12,709 nucleotides of DNA from the NCBI GenBank assembly GCA_002425935.1, contig DINE01000001.1:28516-41224 (forward strand), given 5' to 3'. The DNA is from Bacteroidales bacterium UBA5548 (GTDB lineage: Bacteria; Bacteroidota; Bacteroidia; Bacteroidales; UBA932). How positions within the stretch are numbered: the stretch's first letter is position 1; each line of letters begins with the position of its first letter. A model generated the notes under the pieces. The model was not told the DNA's origin, made no database searches, and worked only from the letters and a program-made list of their open reading frames with translations. Below, piece by piece: positions 1 to 7,280 of this stretch. Made by a program: the position numbers and the translations under genes.

Positions 1-1784
1 TTGAAAACGATAAAAAGCTTGTTATTCAAAAGTATAATGAAAGAGGCTACCGTGATGCCAAAATTGTGAAAGATTCAATCTACTATATTGAAGATGGCAG
101 ACTCGGAATTGACTTTAAAATTGACGAAGGAAACAAGTACTACTTCAGGAACATAACCTGGACAGGAAACTCTTTGTACTCTGCCGAGCAGCTTAACAGC
201 ATCCTCAGAATAGGGAAAGGTGACATCTATGATGTTGTCTCCATGGAGAAGAGGCTCTTCGAAGCAGAAGAGGGCAATGTAACAAAACTATACAGAGACA
301 GAGGCTACCTGTTCTTTAGAGTTATGCCTGTAGAGAAGGCAATCGTTGGAGACTCAGTTGATGTCGAAATGAGAATGTTCGAGGGTAAACCGGCTGTCTT
401 TAACAGAATCGTGATAAACGGAAACAACATCACTAACGAAAAAGTAGCCAGAAGAGAGCTCTACACACGCCCGGGATACCTCTTCAGCCAGACCGCCCTT
501 GAGAGATCTGTACGCGAGCTGGCATCAATGGGTCACTTCGATCCTGAAAAATTATCATCGGCCTCAGGTACAAGTGTAATTCCGAATGAAACCACGAATA
601 CAGTTGATGTAACCTATAATGTAGAGGAGAAATCCAACAGCCAGGTAGAACTTGCCGGAGGTTGGGGAGGAAATACATTTGTTGGTACAGTGGGGTTAAG
701 TTTTAACAACTTTTCGTTAAGCAAAATATTTGACAAAAAAGCATGGCGGCCTGTACCTCTTGGTGATGGCCAGCAGCTTTCACTAAGATTCCAGACAAAC
801 GGAACATACTACACCGCACTTTCATCAAGCTTTTCTGAGCCGTGGCTGTTTGGCAACAAGCCAACATCGCTCAACATTTCGCTATACTACACAAGGCAAA
901 CCAACTCCTACTATTTTTACCAGAATACCGATCAGAGCATGGAGGTTTACGGTATGGCAGCCGGGATTGGAACAAGACTTAAGTGGCCGGACGACAGATT
1001 TGTGCTTTACAATGAGTTAAGCGCACAATCATACAGACTTAAAGACTGGCAGTACTACTTTATATTTACTGACGGGCAGTCAAATAACATAAGCTGGAAG
1101 ATAAGACTTCAAAGAAATTCGACAGACCAGCCAATTTATCCAAGATCTGGCTCTGATTTCACACTCGGGCTTCAGATTACGCCTCCGTATTCACTATTCA
1201 GAGCTAAGGACACAGACTATAAAAATATGTCTGATGCACAGAAATACAAATGGATTGAGTACCACAAATGGACAGTTAAAGGAACATCATACAACAGAAT
1301 CGCAGGCGATCTGGTGCTTATGACAAGAGCATTCTTCGGATACCTTGGATATTATAACAGAAATCTGGGATACTCTCCGTTCGAAGGCTTTATTGTGGGA
1401 GGTGATGGAATGTCTGGTTACAATACCTACGGTTCTGAGGTTATCGGACTCAGGGGTTATCCAAACAGTTCACTAACGCCAAGAATCAAGAACAGTTACT
1501 CCGGCAACGTTTACGATAAGTTTACAGTTGAGTTGAGATACCCGCTGGTACTACAGGCACAATCCACTATTTATGCACTCCTCTTCCTCGAAGGTGGAAA
1601 CAGCTGGTCAGATATCCGTGATTTCAATCCTTTCCAGATAAAGAGATCGGCAGGTTTTGGAGTTAGAGTGCTTCTTCCGATTGTTGGTATGCTGGGTATT
1701 GACTGGGGATACGGATTTGACCCTATAGAAGATAAAACAAGATCCGGAAGTAATTTCCACTTTGTAATAGGACAACAATTTTAA
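1..1784 (+). CDS. bamA: BamA outer-membrane protein insertase, 5'-truncated by window edge
   Basis: BamA (Omp85 family) folds and inserts beta-barrel proteins into the outer membrane. The frame is open from base 3 to the TAA at 1782-1784, giving 593 codons. The GTG at 66 is not the start, because the codons before it encode a POTRA-like YNERGYRDAKI. The missing N-terminus should hold the signal peptide and first POTRA domains. Visible in order are the end of one POTRA, a POTRA with RNITWTGNSLYS and YRDRGYLFFRV, and the last POTRA with NRIVINGNNITNEKVARREL and MGHFDP. The 16-stranded barrel begins near base 640. The conserved loop-6 Arg-Gly-Tyr (LRGYPN) lies at 1452-1460. The protein ends in FHFVIGQQF, with the terminal Phe of an outer-membrane beta-signal. 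An skp gene follows 18 bases later, which supports the role. BamA is favoured over TamA or another Omp85 member by this context. Confidence 0.95.
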   Translation, partial: ENDKKLVIQKYNERGYRDAKIVKDSIYYIEDGRLGIDFKIDEGNKYYFRNITWTGNSLYSAEQLNSILRIGKGDIYDVVSMEKRLFEAEEGNVTKLYRDRGYLFFRVMPVEKAIVGDSVDVEMRMFEGKPAVFNRIVINGNNITNEKVARRELYTRPGYLFSQTALERSVRELASMGHFDPEKLSSASGTSVIPNETTNTVDVTYNVEEKSNSQVELAGGWGGNTFVGTVGLSFNNFSLSKIFDKKAWRPVPLGDGQQLSLRFQTNGTYYTALSSSFSEPWLFGNKPTSLNISLYYTRQTNSYYFYQNTDQSMEVYGMAAGIGTRLKWPDDRFVLYNELSAQSYRLKDWQYYFIFTDGQSNNISWKIRLQRNSTDQPIYPRSGSDFTLGLQITPPYSLFRAKDTDYKNMSDAQKYKWIEYHKWTVKGTSYNRIAGDLVLMTRAFFGYLGYYNRNLGYSPFEGFIVGGDGMSGYNTYGSEVIGLRGYPNSSLTPRIKNSYSGNVYDKFTVELRYPLVLQAQSTIYALLFLEGGNSWSDIRDFNPFQIKRSAGFGVRVLLPIVGMLGIDWGYGFDPIEDKTRSGSNFHFVIGQQF

Positions 1785-1802
1785 TAATCAAAATCAGGGG
1801 TT

Positions 1803-2315
1803 ATGAAAAGAGTAACAATTATTGTGGCACTTTTAATCGCATTCACTACAAGTGCGATTGCTCAGACGACAGGATTTATTAACACGGAGACTATACTGTC
1901 GAGGATACCTGAATATACACAGGCGCAGCAACAACTGGGGAGGCTTAAGGCTCAGTATGATAATCAGATACAAAATGAGATAAAGGTCATTGAGAACTTA
2001 TATACTCAGTATCAGGCAGAGAAATCACGTCTTAACGATTTGCAGAGACAGTCAAGAGAGAATGACATTATTATGAAAGAGAGAGCAGTTAAGCAGAGGC
2101 AGCAGGAGATTTTCGGACAAGAGGGTACGATGGCAGCCAAAACAAAAGAGCTTCTCGAACCAATCAGGGATTATGTTCAAAAAGCCATAAATGAGGTGGC
2201 AAAAGAATCAGGTGTTGTACTTGTTTTTGATGTCGCCACTACCCAGGGCATAATTTTTAGCGATCCTAAAGGAGATCTTACCCAGAGAGTTATAACAAAA
2301 TTAAGGCTAAATTAG
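1803..2315 (+). CDS. skp: Skp/OmpH-family periplasmic chaperone, first copy
   Basis: This is a 170-residue Skp (OmpH) chaperone, expected to hold unfolded outer-membrane proteins in the periplasm for delivery to BamA. Residues 1-20 form a signal peptide (MKR, hydrophobic core, then TSAIA before the mature QTTG). The mature start GFINTETILSRIPEY is the family's first strand and linker. Residues about 38-118 are rich in Gln, Glu, Lys and Arg with little Pro or Gly and should form the coiled-coil tentacle. The C-terminal part (VVLVFDVATTQGIIFSDPKGDLT) closes the body domain. An AGGGG at 1796-1800 lies only two bases before the ATG, closer than an ideal Shine-Dalgarno. It is 18 bases after bamA and 23 bases before a second skp, so all three are probably co-transcribed. 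Confidence 0.93.
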   Translation: MKRVTIIVALLIAFTTSAIAQTTGFINTETILSRIPEYTQAQQQLGRLKAQYDNQIQNEIKVIENLYTQYQAEKSRLNDLQRQSRENDIIMKERAVKQRQQEIFGQEGTMAAKTKELLEPIRDYVQKAINEVAKESGVVLVFDVATTQGIIFSDPKGDLTQRVITKLRLN

Positions 2316-2338
2316 AAAACCAAATAATTATTACCCAT

Positions 2339-2896
2339 ATGAAACATTTATCAAAGATTCTTTTAGTACTATTTGTTCTTGTATCCTCAACAGGATTCGC
2401 TCAGAATCTGAAGTTCGGACACATCAACAGCCAGGAGCTAATCTCCCTGATGCCTGACAGAGACAGTGCATTGGTTAAACTGGAGAAGTATGCCACTGAC
2501 CTCGATGAGACACTTCAGGAGATGAAAAGCGAATTCCAGACCAAGCTGAACACCTACCAGCAGAGACAGGCGACCTGGACAGCAGCAGTACTTGAGGCAA
2601 GACAAAAAGAGCTTCAGGAGATAGATCAGAGAATTTCGCAGTACCAGCAGACAGCTCAGCAGGAGTATCAGCAAATGCAGCAGCTGCTTTTTGCTCCGGT
2701 TCTCCAGAAGGCTAACGAAACTATAACAAATATTGGCAAGCAGAGAGGTTTGATCTATATATTTGACACTTCAACAGGAGCGATACCTTTTATCAACCCT
2801 GATCTGAGCGAAGATATTCTTCCACTGGCTAAAACTGCCCTTAAAATTCCTGCTGACAAGAAACCTATGTCATTTGGCGGGCAACAGCCTGAGTAA
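2339..2896 (+). CDS. skp: Skp/OmpH-family periplasmic chaperone, second copy
   Basis: This is a second, divergent Skp paralogue of 185 residues directly behind the first. Residues 1-21 form a signal peptide with probable cleavage after GFA. The mature start NLKFGHINSQELISLMPDRD matches the family opening. Residues about 43-118 form a long, very Gln-rich helix (QYQQTAQQEYQQMQQL), the presumed coiled-coil tentacle. GLIYIFDTSTGAIPFINPDLSEDI is the closing body segment. It ends with a short polar tail (PADKKPMSFGGQQPE) absent from the first copy. Tandem skp genes after bamA are common in Bacteroidales as far as I recall. The two proteins share the fold signature but little sequence, so they may prefer different clients or form mixed trimers; that last point is inference. 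A terminator follows at 2937. Confidence 0.92.
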   Translation: MKHLSKILLVLFVLVSSTGFAQNLKFGHINSQELISLMPDRDSALVKLEKYATDLDETLQEMKSEFQTKLNTYQQRQATWTAAVLEARQKELQEIDQRISQYQQTAQQEYQQMQQLLFAPVLQKANETITNIGKQRGLIYIFDTSTGAIPFINPDLSEDILPLAKTALKIPADKKPMSFGGQQPE

Positions 2897-2936
2897 TATC
2901 TTTTTTTTTAAAGAAATAAATATTTTTTATAACTTT

Positions 2937-2968
2937 AAAGTCGCTTCACATCAGAAGCGGCTTTTTTT
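2937..2968 (+). terminator. Rho-independent terminator after the bamA-skp-skp block
   Basis: An 11-bp stem (2937-2947 with 2954-2964, one T-G wobble, core CGCTTC/GAAGCG) closes a six-base ACATCA loop and runs into seven T residues (2962-2968). It ends five bases before the murI ATG, so it probably stops readthrough from the envelope operon. It may also sit inside a murI leader. Confidence 0.85.
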
Positions 2969-2973
2969 ATAAT

Positions 2974-3798
2974 ATGCACAATCAAAATTCAAAAAATATT
3001 ACCGTAGGGATTTTTGACTCCGGTGTTGGCGGTTTATCTGTGTGGAAGGAGATAGTCTCCCTGATGCCTTACAACAATTACCTCTACCTGGCCGACAGTG
3101 CCTGGTGTCCTTACGGGCCCAGACCACAGGAAGAGATAATTGAGAGAGCACGTGTAATAACCTCTTTTTTAATTGGAAAGGGAGCCGGAATAATTGTGGT
3201 CGCATGTAATACAGCAACTGCTGCCGCTATTAAAACTCTTCGGGAAGAGTTTACTGTTCCATTTATAGGTATGGAGCCCGCAGTTAAACCTGCCGCAATG
3301 AATTCAAAAAGCGGAGTTATTGGCGTTCTTGCAACTAAGGGAACCTTAAACGGCAGGCTGTATAACCAGACTGTAAAGAGATACGCAAACGGAGTTCAGG
3401 TTGTAGAGAGAGAGGGAAAGGGTTTAGTTTCGCTGGTTGAGGAGGGTAAGCTATCCGGTGTAGAAACAGACAGGTTGCTGAAGAAATACATCCACCCTAT
3501 GTTAAAAAAGGGGGCAGACCAGATTGTACTTGGTTGTACTCATTATCCTTTCCTCCTTGATGCCATTAAACAAATTACCGGTAATGATGTTAAAATAGTA
3601 GATCCGGCACCTGCAGTTGCAAGGCATCTGAAAGAGGTTATTACTGAAAGTCAGGACTATCAACAGGGCCAAAATGTTTTAAAACCCGAGGAGACGACTA
3701 TGTTTTATACAACAGGAACTCTGGAAACACTGATGCGGATGGCGAGGAGAATAATGCCCGGAATAGGCGATGAAAAATTTAATGCTGCTAAAATATAG
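2974..3798 (+). CDS. murI: Glutamate racemase
   Basis: MurI interconverts L- and D-glutamate in the cytoplasm and supplies D-Glu for the peptidoglycan stem peptide. It needs no cofactor and uses two cysteines. Both are present: Cys78 in VACNTAT and Cys188 in GCTHYP. The N-terminal FDSGVGG (Asp15, Ser16) and the DSAWCPYG segment, equivalent to the usual DTARVPYG, are in place. At 274 residues it has normal family length. The ATG at 2974 puts the first conserved strand (ITVGIFDSG) at residue 9, as expected. A terminator ends five bases upstream and another begins inside the last codons, so the gene looks monocistronic. I see no convincing promoter in the short upstream gap, except a TAACTTTA (2930-2937) one base off the Bacteroidota -7 consensus. 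Confidence 0.96.
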   Translation: MHNQNSKNITVGIFDSGVGGLSVWKEIVSLMPYNNYLYLADSAWCPYGPRPQEEIIERARVITSFLIGKGAGIIVVACNTATAAAIKTLREEFTVPFIGMEPAVKPAAMNSKSGVIGVLATKGTLNGRLYNQTVKRYANGVQVVEREGKGLVSLVEEGKLSGVETDRLLKKYIHPMLKKGADQIVLGCTHYPFLLDAIKQITGNDVKIVDPAPAVARHLKEVITESQDYQQGQNVLKPEETTMFYTTGTLETLMRMARRIMPGIGDEKFNAAKI

Positions 3799-3812
3799 CG
3801 GCATTTTTTTTT
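3781..3812 (+). terminator. Rho-independent terminator overlapping the murI stop codon
   Basis: A 10-bp stem (3781-3790 with 3796-3805, one T-G wobble, core GCTGC/GCGGC) has the five-base loop AAATA and a nine-T run (3804-3812). The 5' arm encodes the last murI codons and the TAG stop (3796-3798) starts the 3' arm. Confidence 0.85.
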
Positions 3813-3859
3813 GGTCAAAAATTATGTAAATATAAGACTAACAATAAATTAACTAAACT

Positions 3860-6070
3860 ATGGAGACTCAGACACTATTTTACATCGTACCTATAGCCGC
3901 ACTGACGGCTTTAGGCTTTGCATGGTATTTCTTTAAACAGATGATGAAGGAGAGCGAAGGCACCGATCTTATGAAGGAGATTGCATCACACGTAAGAAGC
4001 GGAGCGATGGCTTATCTCAGGCAGCAGTATAGAGTTGTACTAATTGTTTTTGTTATACTCAGCATTTTCTTTGCTATTCTTGCATACGGATTCGAGGTTC
4101 AGAATCCGTGGGTGCCGTTTGCATTCATTACTGGAGGATTCTTCTCCGGCCTTGCAGGTTTCATCGGGATGAAGACAGCCACCTATGCATCAGGTCGTAC
4201 AGCTAATGCAACAAGACAATCACTTGACAGCGGTTTAAAGCTGGCTTTCCGGTCAGGAGCAGTTATGGGACTTGTGGTGGTAGGTCTGGGACTGCTGGAC
4301 ATTTCTGTATGGTATATTGTTTTGAATTACTTTATAGAGAGTATATCAGAATCTCAGAAGATGGTTGTTATAACTACAACAATGCTTACTTTTGGAATGG
4401 GGGCATCTACCCAGGCACTATTTGCAAGAGTTGGAGGTGGAATCTACACTAAGGCAGCAGACGTTGGAGCCGATCTGGTTGGGAAAGTTGAAGCAGGCAT
4501 TCCGGAGGATGACCCACGGAACCCGGCAACAATAGCCGATAACGTTGGAGATAATGTTGGCGACGTTGCAGGAATGGGAGCTGACCTTTACGAATCTTAC
4601 TGCGGCTCTATACTTGCAACTGCCGCACTTGGTGCATCAGCATTTTATGTAAATCCTCAGATGCAGACTAAGGCAATATTTGCCCCAATGCTGATTGCAG
4701 CAGGAGGTATAATCCTTTCGATTCTGGGAATTTTTGTGGTGAGGACCAAAGAGGGGGCAGGAATGAAAGAGCTTCTTAAATCCCTTGGAAGAGGAATCAA
4801 CTTCAGCTCGATTCTTATTGCTCTTTTTACCTTTTTTATCCTGTGGTTATTGAAAATTGACAACTGGCTGGGTATTTCATTCTCTGTAGTAACAGGTCTT
4901 TTGGCCGGGATAATTATCGGTCAATCTACAGAATATTATACCTCACACTCTTATAAACCAACTCAAAGAATCTCTGAAAGTGGCAAAACAGGCCCTGCTA
5001 CTGTTATTATATCTGGTATCGGCGTAGGGATGATCTCTACGGCTATTCCGGTTATTACAATTGCTGCGGCTATTATACTTTCATTCCTCTTTGCAATAAG
5101 GTTTGATGTAAATAATATGCTTGAAGCACAAAATATAAGTATGGGCCTGTACGGAATTGGGATAGCGGCCGTTGGTATGCTCTCGACACTTGGGATTACA
5201 CTTGCTACCGATGCTTATGGGCCGATAGCTGATAATGCGGGAGGAAATGCACAAATGAGCAAACTTGAACCTGAAGTCAGAAAACGTACAGATGTTCTGG
5301 ATGCCCTCGGTAATACTACCGCGGCAACAGGAAAAGGATTTGCCATCGGCTCAGCTGCTCTGACTGCTTTAGCTCTGCTTGCATCTTACCTTGAAGAGAT
5401 AAAAATTGGTCTCGTTCACATCGGACAGACAACAATTGATGTTGCCGGCAGAGTTGTAAATGTGGCAGAGGCATCGATCCCTGACCTTATGGAGTATTAT
5501 CAGGTAACCCTTATGAACCCCAAAGTGCTTGCCGGAGTTTTCCTTGGTTCTGTAATGGCATTTCTATTCTGCGGCCTTACAATGAATGCAGTAGGAAGGG
5601 CTGCTCAAAAGATGGTAGAAGAGGTAAGGAGACAGTTTCGCGAGATCCCCGGAATTCTTGAAGGGACTGGAAAACCTGATTATGCAAAGTGTGTTGAGAT
5701 TTCGACAAAAGGTGCTCAGAGAGAGATGCTTTTCCCGTCAATTCTTGCCATTGTAGTTCCTGTTATTACAGGATTGGTGTTTGGAGTATCCGGAGTAATG
5801 GGCCTTCTGGTTGGAGGTCTCGGCTCAGGCTTTGTTCTTGCTGTGTTTATGGCAAATGCAGGAGGCGCATGGGATAATGCTAAGAAATATGTAGAGGAGG
5901 GTAACTTCGGAGGCAAAGGATCTGAGGCCCACAAAGCTAATGTTGTTGGCGATACTGTTGGCGATCCGTTCAAAGATACTTCAGGGCCATCACTTAACAT
6001 ACTTATTAAACTTATGAGTATGGTTTCAATTGTAATGGCAGGACTTACGGTTGCATTCAGCCTAATCTAA
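3860..6070 (+). CDS. hppA: K+-dependent membrane-bound ion-pumping pyrophosphatase (probable Na+ or Na+/H+ pump)
   Basis: This integral inner-membrane pyrophosphatase hydrolyses PPi and uses the energy to pump cations. Its 736 residues hold about 16 hydrophobic helices. The active-site signatures are DVGADLVGKVE (201-211), DDPRNPATIADNVGDNVGD (217-235), ATDAYGPIADNAGGNA (about 450-465), and KANVVGDTVGDPFKDTSGP near the C-terminus. GNTTAATGKG (484-493) has Ala488 and Gly491 where K+-independent enzymes carry Lys and Thr, so it should need K+. The gate glutamate lies in ADLYESY (Glu245), the position seen in Na+-pumping enzymes, not the FAESS position of plant H+ pumps. Thr91, Phe95 and Asp147 fit, as I recall it, the dual Na+/H+ signature from Bacteroides. 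The gene stands alone between two terminators. Pyrophosphatase identity is certain; ion choice is inferred. Confidence 0.97.
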   Translation: METQTLFYIVPIAALTALGFAWYFFKQMMKESEGTDLMKEIASHVRSGAMAYLRQQYRVVLIVFVILSIFFAILAYGFEVQNPWVPFAFITGGFFSGLAGFIGMKTATYASGRTANATRQSLDSGLKLAFRSGAVMGLVVVGLGLLDISVWYIVLNYFIESISESQKMVVITTTMLTFGMGASTQALFARVGGGIYTKAADVGADLVGKVEAGIPEDDPRNPATIADNVGDNVGDVAGMGADLYESYCGSILATAALGASAFYVNPQMQTKAIFAPMLIAAGGIILSILGIFVVRTKEGAGMKELLKSLGRGINFSSILIALFTFFILWLLKIDNWLGISFSVVTGLLAGIIIGQSTEYYTSHSYKPTQRISESGKTGPATVIISGIGVGMISTAIPVITIAAAIILSFLFAIRFDVNNMLEAQNISMGLYGIGIAAVGMLSTLGITLATDAYGPIADNAGGNAQMSKLEPEVRKRTDVLDALGNTTAATGKGFAIGSAALTALALLASYLEEIKIGLVHIGQTTIDVAGRVVNVAEASIPDLMEYYQVTLMNPKVLAGVFLGSVMAFLFCGLTMNAVGRAAQKMVEEVRRQFREIPGILEGTGKPDYAKCVEISTKGAQREMLFPSILAIVVPVITGLVFGVSGVMGLLVGGLGSGFVLAVFMANAGGAWDNAKKYVEEGNFGGKGSEAHKANVVGDTVGDPFKDTSGPSLNILIKLMSMVSIVMAGLTVAFSLI

Positions 6071-6087
6071 GGTGTTGAATCTTATGA

Positions 6088-6127
6088 AAGAAGCCGGTTA
6101 AAAAAATTTAACCGGCTTCTTAATTTT
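6088..6127. terminator. Bidirectional terminator between convergent hppA and the lipoprotein gene
   Basis: A perfect 15-bp stem (6088-6102 with 6107-6121, core GAAGCCGG/CCGGCTTC) closes an AAAA loop. The inner A-T pairs and the following TTAATTTT give an interrupted U tail on the + strand. The - strand tail is weaker. It lies between the hppA stop (6070) and the end of the convergent gene (6147), so it can serve both transcripts. Confidence 0.85.
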
Positions 6128-6146
6128 CAGTTATGTAATCAATGTA

Positions 6147-7256
6147 TTACAGACCAAGAAACTCCTTGATAAATTTGTCAATATCATCCTTTTCTACCTG
6201 TCTCTTAATGATTTTACCCTCTTGATCTACAAAAATATTCTGAGGGATAAACTTCACGTGGTAAAGTTTTGCAGGTGCGCTGTTCCAGTACTGCAGGTCG
6301 GAAACCTGAATCCAGGTTAGCTTATCTTCCTCAATAGCCTTGTTCCAGAGAGCCTCGTCATTGTCAAGTGAAACTCCGATAATTCCGAAACCGGCTTTGT
6401 TGTACTTCTTGTATATCTCTACAAGTGTAGGATTGAACCTTCTGCATGGGCCACACCATCCTGCCCAGAAGTCTATCATTGTAATCTTGTGCTGAGTGTA
6501 AACACTTGAAAGTGAAACCGGATTGCCTTTAGGGTCGTTTAGTGTGAAATCAGGTGCAACCATTCCCGGCTGAATAGCCTTTAAAGTTTCAACTGCCTTC
6601 TCGATCTCTGTAAGGTATCTGTTACCCTGAAACTCAGGTAGTGTTTTGAAAGCTGCGATTTTTGCATCCATCTCCTCTACGGGATACTCCTCAACTTTTT
6701 TTAATAGTTGAATAAGAGTGTAAAAAGATGTTGGATTGTTTGCAAAGAAGATTGAGTCAACAACTTTTTCCTCTTTCTGAGCCTCTTCATAAACGGCAAT
6801 TATCTCATCTTTTCTCTCCTGAGATGTGCCCTCTTTATAAAAATCGGCAAGTAGTGAATCCAGATTAAATTTCTTCTTAATTTCATCTTTTTGCGCATTT
6901 AGCGCTATAATAAGGTCTTGTGTCTTTCCGCCGGTAATAACTGCTTTGTTTGGTTCTGTGGCAACAACCTGAATATCAATTTTTGAGTTGTCAAGGAAAA
7001 AACTAACTCGTCCTTCAACACCGTCGAAAGTGATTGCATAATCTTCCGGTGTTACTACTTTTCCTTTAAATTCAAATTTACCACCTATAAGGTCAGCGGT
7101 ATCCTTGATAGGTTCACTTCTTGAGAAGTTTGTCAGATATGCTTTTCCGTCTGCTACATTATCACCTGTAACCGTACCGGTAACTATATAGCCGTCATGT
7201 TTGGGAGTACAGGCAAACACCATTGCAAGTACTGCAGGGATCAAAAATTTTTTCAT
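6147..7256 (-). CDS. TlpA-like thiol-disulfide oxidoreductase lipoprotein with N-terminal DUF4369
   Basis: This is a 369-residue exported thioredoxin-fold protein. The N-terminus is a lipoprotein signal with lipobox VFAC (Cys16), followed by TPKHDG, so the mature protein should be lipid-anchored at the cell envelope. Residues about 23-125 match the beta-rich DUF4369 domain usual before thioredoxin domains in Bacteroidota. A charged helical linker spans about 125-225. The AhpC/TSA/TlpA-type thioredoxin domain starts at GMVAPDFTLND (231-241). It holds the redox motif WCGPC (Trp267, Cys268, Cys271) and the cis-proline loop FIPQN (Pro338). The role is probably reduction or exchange of disulfides in envelope proteins or cytochrome maturation; the partner is unknown. 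It lies 24 bases downstream of the gamma-carbonic-anhydrase gene and is likely co-transcribed with it. It is one of a large paralogous family, so no gene symbol is given. Confidence 0.92.
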   Translation of the reverse strand: MKKFLIPAVLAMVFACTPKHDGYIVTGTVTGDNVADGKAYLTNFSRSEPIKDTADLIGGKFEFKGKVVTPEDYAITFDGVEGRVSFFLDNSKIDIQVVATEPNKAVITGGKTQDLIIALNAQKDEIKKKFNLDSLLADFYKEGTSQERKDEIIAVYEEAQKEEKVVDSIFFANNPTSFYTLIQLLKKVEEYPVEEMDAKIAAFKTLPEFQGNRYLTEIEKAVETLKAIQPGMVAPDFTLNDPKGNPVSLSSVYTQHKITMIDFWAGWCGPCRRFNPTLVEIYKKYNKAGFGIIGVSLDNDEALWNKAIEEDKLTWIQVSDLQYWNSAPAKLYHVKFIPQNIFVDQEGKIIKRQVEKDDIDKFIKEFLGL

Positions 7257-7280
7257 AGGGATTACTCTTTTGGGATTTAA

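Noticed and set aside
66..68. GTG at 66 as the start of bamA
   Set aside because: The same frame is open from base 3 and the upstream codons encode POTRA-like sequence, so the gene enters from outside the window.
2901..2930. T- and A-rich runs after skp2 as an additional terminator or promoter
   Set aside because: They have no paired stem and no TTG plus TAnnTTTG at proper spacing; they read as plain AT-rich spacer.
3813..3859. Promoter for hppA in the gap after the murI terminator
   Set aside because: A promoter must exist here or in murI, but no TAnnTTTG-like element is present (TATAAG at 3831 is a poor match), so no site is called.
5716..6000. A 94-codon - strand frame inside hppA
   Set aside because: It is antisense to the highly conserved pyrophosphatase C-terminus and its Pro/Thr-rich product is what reversed Gly/Val codons give.
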